Positions 35,159-43,326 of a stretch of DNA of 64,000 bases are shown here, piece by piece; positions within the stretch are counted from its first letter, which is position 1, and the number at the start of each line of letters is the position of its first letter. The notes under the pieces were generated by a model. It did no database searches and was not told where the DNA came from. It saw nothing but the letters and a program-made list of their open reading frames with translations. The position numbers and the translations under genes are program-made. Origin of the DNA: Phycisphaeraceae bacterium. Lineage in GTDB: Bacteria; Planctomycetota; Phycisphaerae; Phycisphaerales; UBA1924. The stretch covers positions 558,001 through 622,000 of the forward strand of contig JACKHB010000003.1 in assembly GCA_020639195.1 (NCBI GenBank), read 5' to 3'.

Positions 35159-35983
35159 ATGGCCACGCAGGACCTCGTGCGTGAAGGCAAGCTCGATGAG
35201 GCCATGGCCTCCGCCAAGGCGGATGTCAAGGCCAAGCCCGCCGACCCCAAGCTCCGCGTCATGCTCTTCCAGCTGTTCGTGATCGCGGGAGACTGGGACC
35301 GCGCGCTCACCCAGCTGAACGTCGCCGCAGACCTCGACGAGACCACCAAGCTCATGGCCACGGTCTGCCGGCCCATGCTCCAGATCGAGGGGCTGCGCCG
35401 CGCCGTCTTCTCCGGCGAACGCTCCCCGCTGATCTTTGGGCAGCCCGACCACTGGATGGGCCTGTTGGTCCAGGCCAACGCTCTGCTCGCCTCCGGCAAG
35501 GGGCCCGCCGCGGCGGAGATGCGCGACAAGGCGTTCGAACTCGCCCCGGCCACCTCCGGCGTGATCGACGGCACGCCCTTCGAGTGGTTCGCCGACTCAG
35601 ACCAGCGCTTGGGACCCATGCTCGAAGCCGTGATCGACGCCAAGTACTACTGGGTGCCGTTCACGCGGATCCGCTCCATCATGATCGAGGAGCCGACGGA
35701 CCTGCGCGATCTTGCGTGGCTGCCCGCCCAGATTACGTGGGCCAACGGCGGCTCCGGGATGGCGATGCTCCTGGCCCGCTATCCCGGCAGCGAGATGATG
35801 GGCAACCCGCAGCTCCGCATGGCGCGGCGGACAGAGTGGATCGAGCACGAGGGCGGCGTGCTGACTGGCCTGGGCCAGCGCATGTTCGCGACCGATCAGG
35901 ACGAGTACCCGATCCTGCAGGCGCGTTCCATCCAGTTCAACGTGGCCGAGCAGAGCGAGGCACCGGGGGGCCAGGGTGGCTGA
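35159..35983 (+). CDS. tagJ: T6SS accessory protein TagJ (ImpE/SciE family)
   Basis: 274 residues from ATG 35159 with GAAGGGAG upstream; the frame runs back to 35093, into the hcp terminator, so the internal start is preferred. The N-terminus has TPR-like helices (LVREGKLDEAMASAKADVK, FVIAGDWDRALTQL). The C-terminal half carries the ImpE signature (FEWFADSDQRLGPMLEAV, YYWVPFTRIRSI, EPTDLRDLAWLPA). TagJ binds TssB and ClpV in some systems. The end overlaps tssE by 8 bp. Confidence 0.92.
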   Translation: MATQDLVREGKLDEAMASAKADVKAKPADPKLRVMLFQLFVIAGDWDRALTQLNVAADLDETTKLMATVCRPMLQIEGLRRAVFSGERSPLIFGQPDHWMGLLVQANALLASGKGPAAAEMRDKAFELAPATSGVIDGTPFEWFADSDQRLGPMLEAVIDAKYYWVPFTRIRSIMIEEPTDLRDLAWLPAQITWANGGSGMAMLLARYPGSEMMGNPQLRMARRTEWIEHEGGVLTGLGQRMFATDQDEYPILQARSIQFNVAEQSEAPGGQGG

Positions 35984-36491
35984 ACTCACCCCCAGCGAGC
36001 GACTCCAGCCCTCGCTGCTGGACCGACTGACCGACGACGAGCCCGACAAGGCGCTCGAGAGCCGCGATCGACGCGTCATGAGCATGCGCCAGATCCGCGC
36101 CGCGGTGCTCCGCGATCTGGGCTGGCTGCTCAACACCGCCAGCAAGACCGAACTGCTCGGCCTCGAGGGCTTCCCCTTCGCGGCGAAGTCCGTGATCAAC
36201 TACGGGCGTACCGATCTCACCGGTCTGACCGCCTCTCTGCAAACCAAAGACGAGCTGGTGCGGGGCATCCAGCGGGCCATCGAGGTCTTCGAACCCCGTG
36301 TCCTGCGCATGGGGCTCCGCGTTCGACTCCGCGAGAAGACCGACAAGGACCGACGCGATGTCGGCAACTCGATCCACATCGAGATCAGCGGCCAGCTCTG
36401 GGCCACGCCCGTGCCCGAGCCGCTCTACGTCCGCACCGAAGTGGACCTCGAGAGTGGCGATTGCAAGGTGACGGAGGCGGGCCGTGGATAG
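35976..36491 (+). CDS. tssE: T6SS baseplate protein TssE (gp25-like)
   Basis: 171 residues, GTG start overlapping the tagJ end. Conserved gp25-like features: LQPSLLDRLTDDEP near the N-terminus, RDLGWLLNTA, SVINYGRTDLTGL, and IQRAIEVFEPRVLRMGLRV. It is part of the baseplate wedge with TssF and TssG and initiates sheath assembly. The 3' end overlaps tssF by 8 bp. Confidence 0.95.
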   Translation: MAELTPSERLQPSLLDRLTDDEPDKALESRDRRVMSMRQIRAAVLRDLGWLLNTASKTELLGLEGFPFAAKSVINYGRTDLTGLTASLQTKDELVRGIQRAIEVFEPRVLRMGLRVRLREKTDKDRRDVGNSIHIEISGQLWATPVPEPLYVRTEVDLESGDCKVTEAGRG

Positions 36492-38364
36492 ACGCCTCCT
36501 GCGCTACTACGAGCGCGAGCTCCGCCACCTGCGAGAGACGGCCGGAGAGTTCGCGCAGGAGTTCCCCAAGATCGCCGGCCGGCTCGGCCTGACCGCGCTC
36601 GAATGTTCCGATCCGTACGTCGAGCGCCTGCTGGAGGGCTTTGCCTATCTCGCCGCGCGCGTCCAGCTCAAGCTCGACGCGGAGTTCCCGCGCATCAGTC
36701 AGCACCTCCTGACCTCGGTCTATCCGCACGTCCTGACGCCGATCCCCTCGATGTGCGTCGTGCAGTTCCAGCCCGATCCCGGCGACGCCGGGCTCGCGCC
36801 CGGTCCCACCGTCGCGCGAGCCACCGAGATCCGCAGCATCATCGGAGGGCGAGAGCGCACCGCCTGCCAGTATCGAACCGCCCACGACGTCCGGCTCTAC
36901 CCCGTCCGGATCGCCTCGGCGACCTATCACACCCGCGACGTCAGTTCCCTGGGTCTGCCCCCTGAGCTCTCCGGCAACGCCACCCCCCGCGCGGCCCTGG
37001 CCCTGCGCCTGACGACGACGGCCAGCATTCCCATGAAGGAGCTCAAGCTCGACGATCTGTGCCTCTACCTCCAGGGCACGGACCAGACGCCGCTGCGTCT
37101 GTACGAGCAGATCTTCGCCCACGCGACGGCCATCGTGGTGCGGCCGCCCGCCCGGCCCGCTCCGTGGCAGAACATGCTGCCTGCCGAGTGCCTCAGCCAG
37201 CGCGGGTTCGACGACGAGGACGCCCTGCTGCCGGTGGGGGCGCGGTCGTTCCAGGGCTACCGGCTGCTTCAGGAGTACTTTGCGTTTCCGCGTCGATTCC
37301 TCTTTGCCCAGATCGGCGGGTTGCAGCCCTCGGTGGCCAAAGCTCCCGGGCGTGAGCTCGACATCGTGGTGGCGTTCGACGCCGAGGATCCCGAACTCGA
37401 GGGGGCAGTCTCGGAATCCAATTTCGCGCTCCACTGCACTCCGGCGATCAACCTGTTCCAGCGCCGGGCCGACCGTGTGCACCTGACCGAGGGCCAGTGG
37501 GAATACCACGTCGTCGCCGACCGGACTCGTCCGCTCGATTACGAGATCTTCGACGTCATCGCCGTTGAGGGTCTTGGCGCCGCGCCGGAGGACCGGACGG
37601 ACTTCAAGCCGTTCTATGCGGCCACGGAAGCAGACGCCGGCGATGTCGGCGCGTACTTCTCGGTGGCCCGTTCGCCGCGCGCTCTGACCGATCGAGAGCG
37701 GCGCCAGGGTCGGCACTCGAAGTACGTGGGGAGCGAGGTCTTCCTGTCGCTGGTCGACGCGTCCAACGCCCCGTTCCAGTCGTCCTTGCGCGAACTTGGC
37801 GTCGAAATCCTCGCGACGAATCGCCACCTCCCGCTCAGGATGCCGCTGGGCGTCGGCCGCACCGATTTCACCTCGGACGCCGGCGTCCCGCTCCAGGCGA
37901 TCCGGGTCATCGCCGGCCCCACCGAGCCCCGCGCCTCGGTCGCGCACGGCGACACCGCGTGGCGGCTGGTGAGCCACCTGACGCTCAACTACCTCTCGCT
38001 GGTCGAGACCGACGGGCACAGCGGGGCCGCGGCTCTCCGCGATGTCCTTCGCCTGCACATCGACACCAACGATCCGATCAGCCGCAAGCAGGTTGAGGGT
38101 GTACGGGGCGTCGCGTGCGAGCCGATCATCCGTCGGATCGCCACGCCCGGCCCGATCTCGTTCGCGAGGGGCCTGAAAATCGACGTCAAGATGGATGAGG
38201 CCATGTTCGAGGGCACGGGGATCTTCGTCCTCGGCGCGGTCCTCGAACGCTTCTTCGCCAAGTACGTCTCGATCAACTCGTTCACCGAGACGGTGATCCG
38301 CTCGGAGGATCGGGGCCTGGTCAAGCACTGGAACGCCCGTTCGGGCCAGCGAGCGCTGCTGTGA
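36484..38364 (+). CDS. tssF: T6SS baseplate protein TssF (VasA/ImpG family)
   Basis: 626 residues, normal for TssF. It opens with the hallmark DRRLLRYYERELRHLRETAGEFAQEFPKIA in compressed form, then SDPYVERLLEGFAYLAARVQLKLD and the YPHVLTPIPSM segment. The C-terminal part has an IRVIAGPTEPR segment and FFAKYVSINSF. It forms the gp6-like core of the baseplate wedge. Start is GTG, overlapping tssE; the stop overlaps tssG (GTGA). Confidence 0.95.
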   Translation: MDRRLLRYYERELRHLRETAGEFAQEFPKIAGRLGLTALECSDPYVERLLEGFAYLAARVQLKLDAEFPRISQHLLTSVYPHVLTPIPSMCVVQFQPDPGDAGLAPGPTVARATEIRSIIGGRERTACQYRTAHDVRLYPVRIASATYHTRDVSSLGLPPELSGNATPRAALALRLTTTASIPMKELKLDDLCLYLQGTDQTPLRLYEQIFAHATAIVVRPPARPAPWQNMLPAECLSQRGFDDEDALLPVGARSFQGYRLLQEYFAFPRRFLFAQIGGLQPSVAKAPGRELDIVVAFDAEDPELEGAVSESNFALHCTPAINLFQRRADRVHLTEGQWEYHVVADRTRPLDYEIFDVIAVEGLGAAPEDRTDFKPFYAATEADAGDVGAYFSVARSPRALTDRERRQGRHSKYVGSEVFLSLVDASNAPFQSSLRELGVEILATNRHLPLRMPLGVGRTDFTSDAGVPLQAIRVIAGPTEPRASVAHGDTAWRLVSHLTLNYLSLVETDGHSGAAALRDVLRLHIDTNDPISRKQVEGVRGVACEPIIRRIATPGPISFARGLKIDVKMDEAMFEGTGIFVLGAVLERFFAKYVSINSFTETVIRSEDRGLVKHWNARSGQRALL

Positions 38365-39446
38365 TCGAAGATCCGGCCACCTGGAGCGACGCCGAGGGAG
38401 AGGATCTCTCCGAGGAACAGTCCACCCCGGTCGAGGCGGCGCAGGAGCGGGAGGCGCTGCGGGCTCTGCTTGCAGAAGTCGCCGATCGTCCGTTCGACTT
38501 TGACCTGTTCAATCTTGTCCGATGCATCGAGGCCGTGGCCCCCGACCTGCCGCGCATCGGAACCTCGATTTCGCCCCGCAGCGATCCGGTGCGGTTCGGT
38601 CAGGAGCCGTCGCTCGCCTTCGCGCCGAGTTCCATCTTCTCGTGCAAGCCCGGAGTTCCCGGGCGGCTGACGGTTCACTCCTTCGGCCTGCTGGGTCCCA
38701 ACGGGCCGCTCCCGCTGCACCTGACCGAGTACGCGCGAGAGCGGCAGCTCAACTTTGGCGACCCGACGCTCGCCCGGTTCCTGGATGTGTTCCACCATCG
38801 AGCTCTAAGCCTGTTCTACCGGGCATGGGCGATCAACCAGCCGACGGTCAACGCCGACCGACCGGAGACCGACAAGCTGGCGTTCTACATCGCTTGCCTG
38901 TTCGGGATGGGCGCGCCATCGCTCACCGATCGGGATTCGATCCACGACCTGGCCAAGGTCCACTACGCCGGTCGGCTCGCGCCCATCTCCAAGTGCGCCG
39001 AGGGACTCGAGCGATTGATCGGGGATTTCTTCGGCGTGAGGTGCCACCTGGAGCAGTTTGTCGGGCGTTGGATGGAACTGCCCGCCGACGCCAAGTGCCG
39101 GCTGGGGGAGTCTCCAGAAACCGGAGCCCTGGGGCGGACGGCGATCGTCGGGGACCGCATGTGGGATGTCCAGCAGAGCTTCCGGCTGGTGATGGGCCCG
39201 ATGCGGATGGCCGACTACCGCCGGCTGCTGCCCTGTGAGCCCGCGTTCGGGCGCTTGCGGGACTGGGTCCGACTGTACTGCGGCTTTGAGTTTGTGTGGG
39301 ACGTCCAGCTCGTGCTTGACCGGAGGGACGTGCCCCGGGCGCAGCTTGGAGGAGACGCCGCCCTGGGATGGACGACCTGGCTGACCTCTGAGACCATGGA
39401 TCGGGATCCCGACGACCTGCTCGTCGCCGGCGAGCCTGGCGGCTAG
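38361..39446 (+). CDS. tssG: T6SS baseplate protein TssG (VasB/ImpH family)
   Basis: 361 residues with a GTG start overlapping the tssF stop. Signature: PFDFDLFNLVRCIEAV, VRFGQEPSLAFAPSSI, HSFGLLGPNGPLPLHLTEY, DVFHHRALSLFYRAW and FFGVRCHLEQFVGRWMEL. It completes the TssE-F-G baseplate wedge. The acidic N-terminal extension (about 30 residues) is a little longer than usual. A 147-bp gap with a parS-like palindrome follows. Confidence 0.95.
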   Translation: MIEDPATWSDAEGEDLSEEQSTPVEAAQEREALRALLAEVADRPFDFDLFNLVRCIEAVAPDLPRIGTSISPRSDPVRFGQEPSLAFAPSSIFSCKPGVPGRLTVHSFGLLGPNGPLPLHLTEYARERQLNFGDPTLARFLDVFHHRALSLFYRAWAINQPTVNADRPETDKLAFYIACLFGMGAPSLTDRDSIHDLAKVHYAGRLAPISKCAEGLERLIGDFFGVRCHLEQFVGRWMELPADAKCRLGESPETGALGRTAIVGDRMWDVQQSFRLVMGPMRMADYRRLLPCEPAFGRLRDWVRLYCGFEFVWDVQLVLDRRDVPRAQLGGDAALGWTTWLTSETMDRDPDDLLVAGEPGG

Positions 39447-39494
39447 CGCCTCGGGCGCTCTCCCGGCCTCGATGGCGCCGTTGGAGGTGGGGAG

Positions 39495-39510
39495 TGTTCC
39501 TCGTGGAACA
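39495..39510. promoter_or_regulatory. parS-like 16-bp palindrome upstream of clpV
   Basis: TGTTCCTCGTGGAACA differs at one position from TGTTCCACGTGGAACA, a parS form bound by chromosomal ParB proteins. It lies in the noncoding gap between tssG and clpV, 84 bp before the clpV start. A ParA-like gene is present about 22 kb away (60883-61803), but no ParB gene is in the window. Alternatives are a transcription-factor operator for clpV or a chance hairpin. Confidence 0.45.
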
Positions 39511-39593
39511 CCCCCTCGCGGCGCGGCGGCGGTATCCTCCCCCAAGAATCCACTTCACGCCACCACCCATGACCGTTCAGGGGGATCGCCGAT

Positions 39594-42350
39594 ATGGCCG
39601 GAATCGACATGCGGAAGCTCTTCTCGAAGCTCAACAGCCTGTGCTACAAGAGCATGGAAGCCTCGATGATCCGCTGCAAGATGCTGGGGCACTCGATGGT
39701 CGGGGTCGAGCACTGGCTTGAGCAGGTGCTCCAGCTCCAGGACTCGGACCTGCTTCGCCTCATGAAGGCGTTCGAAATGAATCCCTCCCGGCTGGCCAGC
39801 GACCTCACCGCGGCGCTGGGCCGGATCCCTCGCGGCGCGACGAGCGTATCGGGCATCACGCCCCAGTTGCACCGCATGGTGGAGGAGGCCTGGACCTGGG
39901 CGTCGCTTCGGTTTGACGAGTACAAGATCCGGTCGGCCCACTGCATCATCGGGATGATGGAGAACCACGAGTTGCGGTCCGTCCTGCTGGGCGTGAGCCG
40001 CGAGTTCGAGAAGGTCAAGATCGATGACCTGATCGGCAACTACGAGAAGCTGCTGGGGGAATCGGTCGAGGCTCAGCTCGCGGCGCGGGAGGGGGCCGGG
40101 CCGACGGCCGAGGGGGCGATGCCCGGCGAGGAGTCGGGTGCGATGGCCCCGGCCCAGATGGGCAAGGAAGAGGCGATCAAGCGGTTCTGCAAGGACCTGA
40201 CCGAGCAGGCTCGATCCGGCAAGATCGACCCGATCGTGGGGCGCGACGATGAGACCCGGCAGGTCGTGGACATCCTGATGCGCCGGCGTCAGAACAATCC
40301 TCTGCTGACCGGCGAGGCCGGTGTGGGCAAGACCGCGGTGGTCGAGGGCTTTGCGCACAAGATCGTTTCGGGCGACGTGCCGCCGCCGATGCGTGATGTC
40401 CGCCTTCTGGAGCTGGATGTCGCGGCCCTGCAGGCCGGGGCGAGCATGAAGGGCGAGTTCGAGCAGCGCCTCAAGCAGGTGATCGAAGAGGTGCAGGCCA
40501 GCACCAAACCGATCATCCTGTTCATCGACGAGGCGCACACGCTGATGGGCGCCGGCGGGCAGGCGGGAACGGGCGATGCGGCGCAGTTGCTCAAGCCGGC
40601 GCTGGCGCGCGGCACGCTGCGCACGATCGCGGCGACGACGTGGTCGGAGTACAAGAAGCACATCGAAAAGGATCCGGCGCTGACGCGGCGGTTCCAGGTC
40701 GTCAAGGTGGATGAGCCGACCGAAGAGAAGGCGATCCTGATGATGCGCAAGGTCGCCGGGATGCTCGAGAGGCACCACAAGGTGCAGATTCTCGACGAGG
40801 CGGTGGAGGCGGCCGTGCGGCTCAGCCATCGGTACATTCCCGCACGACAGCTGCCCGACAAGTCGGTGAGTCTGCTTGACACGGCCTGCGCGCGGGTGGC
40901 GGTCGGGCAGCACGCGGTGCCCGCCGACGTCGACGACACGCGCAAACGGATCGACGCGCTCAAGACCGAGCGAGAGATCCTCGAGGGTGAGACGCGGGTC
41001 GGCATGCACCACGATGAGCGGGTCGCCGTGGTGGACGTGCGCATTGCCGAGGAAGAGGAACGCCTGGCCGAGCTGGAGGCGAACTGGAAGCAGGAGAAGG
41101 ACCTGGTCGATCAGATCCTGGTGATCCGGGCGAAGCTGCGCGGCCCCAGCCGTTCGGAGCCGGTAGAGGGCACGGGCAGCCGGGCCGAGGCGGCGGCGGG
41201 CGAGACGCTTCAGGCGGAGGCGAAGTCCGGCGAGTCTGCGGAGTTGCTGTCGGATGCGGATCGCGCGGCGCTCATTTCGGAGCTGGAGGGGCTTCAGGGG
41301 AAACTCAGCGAACTGCAGGGCGACTCCCCCCTGATCCTGGCGAGTTGCGATGCGCAGGCCGTGTCGTCGGTCGTCGCGGATTGGACCGGCATTCCGGTCG
41401 GGAAGATGGTGAAGAACGAGATCGAGGCCGTGCTGAAGCTCGCCGATACGCTCAACCAGCGGATCATCGGGCAGCGGCATGCGCTGGACGCGATCGCCAA
41501 GCGCATCCAGACGAGCCGCGCGGGCATCGAGAATCCCAACAAGCCGATCGGCGTGTTCATGCTCGCGGGCACGAGCGGCGTGGGCAAGACCGAGACGGCG
41601 CTCGCGCTGGCCGAGGCGTTGTACGGCGGCGAGGACAACGTCATCACGATCAACATGAGCGAGTACCAGGAGGCCCACAAGGTCGCCACGCTGATGGGCC
41701 CGCCCCCGGGGTACGTGGGGTTCGGGTCGGGCGGCGTGCTGACCGAGGCGGTGCGCCGCAAGCCGTATTCGATCGTGCTGCTGGACGAGGTGGAGAAGGC
41801 GCACGCCGATGTGCATGAGATCTTCTTCCAGGTGTTCGACAAGGGCGTCATGAAGGACTCCGAGGGGACGGAGATCAACTTCCGCAACACGATCATCCTG
41901 CTCACGACCAATGCGGGCACCGACCTCATCATGAACATGTGCAAGGATCCCGAGCTGCTCCCGGACGTGGACGCCCTGCAGAAGGCGCTGCGCGAGCCGC
42001 TGCTGAAGGTGTTCCCCGCGGCGCTGCTGGGGCGGCTGGTCGTCATTCCGTACTACCCGCTCAACGACACGATGATCCGCGAGATCACCCGTCTGCAGCT
42101 CGGCCGGTTGCGCAGGCGGATCGCGCAGTCTCACGAGGCCGAGTTCGACGTGGACGACGCGGTGTATGACCTGGTCGTCAGCCGCTGCACCGAGATCGAG
42201 TCGGGTGGGCGCATGATCGATGCGATCCTGACGCAGACGATGCTGCCGACGCTGAGCACGGAGTTTCTCGGGCGCATGATGCAGGGGCAATCGATCCGGT
42301 CGGTGCGGGTGGGCGTGAAGGATGGGGAGTTCGAGTACTCGTTCGAGTAG
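39594..42350 (+). CDS. clpV: T6SS AAA+ ATPase ClpV (TssH)
   Basis: 918 residues. An N-terminal Clp-N-like domain (about 1-165, SLCYKSMEASMIRCKMLGH) precedes two AAA+ modules: Walker A GEAGVGKT at 240-247 with FIDEAHT, and GTSGVGKT at 659-666 with VLLDEVEKAH. The middle domain is long, with a charged helical insertion around residues 500-560 (LRGPSRSEPVEG and following). ClpV removes and recycles contracted TssB/TssC sheath. GGGGGA precedes the ATG. The N-terminal domain and T6SS context separate it from housekeeping ClpB. Confidence 0.95.
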   Translation: MAGIDMRKLFSKLNSLCYKSMEASMIRCKMLGHSMVGVEHWLEQVLQLQDSDLLRLMKAFEMNPSRLASDLTAALGRIPRGATSVSGITPQLHRMVEEAWTWASLRFDEYKIRSAHCIIGMMENHELRSVLLGVSREFEKVKIDDLIGNYEKLLGESVEAQLAAREGAGPTAEGAMPGEESGAMAPAQMGKEEAIKRFCKDLTEQARSGKIDPIVGRDDETRQVVDILMRRRQNNPLLTGEAGVGKTAVVEGFAHKIVSGDVPPPMRDVRLLELDVAALQAGASMKGEFEQRLKQVIEEVQASTKPIILFIDEAHTLMGAGGQAGTGDAAQLLKPALARGTLRTIAATTWSEYKKHIEKDPALTRRFQVVKVDEPTEEKAILMMRKVAGMLERHHKVQILDEAVEAAVRLSHRYIPARQLPDKSVSLLDTACARVAVGQHAVPADVDDTRKRIDALKTEREILEGETRVGMHHDERVAVVDVRIAEEEERLAELEANWKQEKDLVDQILVIRAKLRGPSRSEPVEGTGSRAEAAAGETLQAEAKSGESAELLSDADRAALISELEGLQGKLSELQGDSPLILASCDAQAVSSVVADWTGIPVGKMVKNEIEAVLKLADTLNQRIIGQRHALDAIAKRIQTSRAGIENPNKPIGVFMLAGTSGVGKTETALALAEALYGGEDNVITINMSEYQEAHKVATLMGPPPGYVGFGSGGVLTEAVRRKPYSIVLLDEVEKAHADVHEIFFQVFDKGVMKDSEGTEINFRNTIILLTTNAGTDLIMNMCKDPELLPDVDALQKALREPLLKVFPAALLGRLVVIPYYPLNDTMIREITRLQLGRLRRRIAQSHEAEFDVDDAVYDLVVSRCTEIESGGRMIDAILTQTMLPTLSTEFLGRMMQGQSIRSVRVGVKDGEFEYSFE

Positions 42351-42455
42351 TGGTCGGATCGGCCGTTCGCCGCGCCGCCGCGGCTTGTCCGGCGTCTCTC
42401 TTTCCGGGACGACCCCTCGAACTCAAGTTCGGGAGTCGATCGGATTGGATCGTGC

Positions 42456-43262
42456 ATGCCCTTCTCGGCCCAAGAACGTCAGGCGTTGATGCGGATCGCG
42501 GCGAGGCTGCGATCTGTGCTCGTGTTGGCCGAGCCGAGCGCGCGGCTGCGTTCGATGCTGGATTCGCCGTCGTTTGCGGCACCCCGCCCGGGGCTCAACC
42601 TGCTGGGGGCGGAGACGGACGCGGGGACGGCGCGGGTTGCGGAGATGATCGTCAGTCCCGCGGTCCATGTTGGCGTGTTCGAGGAGCGCCGTCGGCAGGT
42701 TGCCAAGGAGCGTTGGGAGCAGTTCCTGGCGTCGCAGGGGGCGGGGGACGACGCGGACCTGAATCGCCGGTTCGCCGCGGGGCGGACTCCGTTCAGCGTG
42801 GATCTCAAGACCGGCTCGGTGACGTATGGCGCCTTGCGAGACGGCGGGCGTCCGGTGCACGCGGGGCTTCGGATGCGAGCGGTGATCGCGCTGGACGATC
42901 CCGAGGATGAGCAGCGCGAGGCGGTGCTCGCGATGGGATCAGAGTCGGGAGCACTGGGCACCGCGGCGACCGTGGTGGCAGCGGTGCTCGGCACGGCCGT
43001 CGTGCCTGAGGAAGGTGAGTCGGGACTCGTGGGGTTTGCGCCCGTCGGCGGGCTTGGACCGTTCGTCGGCCCGGTCAAACGGGTGGCCGAGTTCGTGGTG
43101 GCCGCCGCGGAGGAACTCCGGCGCGTCCCGGCGGTGGCGAGACGACTCGCCAATGAGCAACCGCCCGTGGGATTCGAGGTCGCCGAGCTTGAGCGTGCTG
43201 ACCGTGAGACCCTGCCGGCCATCTCGTCAATGTCGGAGCTGGCGATGGGGGCCGCGAGATGA
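42456..43262 (+). CDS. Unknown protein between clpV and vgrG
   Basis: 268 residues, soluble, no signal peptide and no motif I recognise. It begins MPFSAQERQALMRIAARL, continues with a mixed charged region containing VGVFEERRRQVAKERWEQF, and has a Gly/Ala/Val-rich centre (GTAATVVAAVLGTAVV) that is probably a buried helix rather than a TM segment. It is 64 bp upstream of vgrG in the same direction. By position it could be a VgrG-loading chaperone or adaptor, but it does not look like the DUF4123, DUF1795 or DUF2169 adaptors as I know them. Ribosome-binding signal is weak. Confidence 0.65.
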   Translation: MPFSAQERQALMRIAARLRSVLVLAEPSARLRSMLDSPSFAAPRPGLNLLGAETDAGTARVAEMIVSPAVHVGVFEERRRQVAKERWEQFLASQGAGDDADLNRRFAAGRTPFSVDLKTGSVTYGALRDGGRPVHAGLRMRAVIALDDPEDEQREAVLAMGSESGALGTAATVVAAVLGTAVVPEEGESGLVGFAPVGGLGPFVGPVKRVAEFVVAAAEELRRVPAVARRLANEQPPVGFEVAELERADRETLPAISSMSELAMGAAR

Positions 43263-43326
43263 GCGGCATCCGGTCCGAAGGACGTCGTAGGATGGTCCGG
43301 GCGAGGCACCTGTGGGAGTCGATCGC

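Noticed and set aside
39555..42290. 911-codon open frame on the - strand across clpV
   Set aside because: The + strand encodes an unmistakable ClpV with both Walker motifs. The opposite frame is Leu/Arg/His-rich low-complexity, as expected for a shadow in high-GC DNA.
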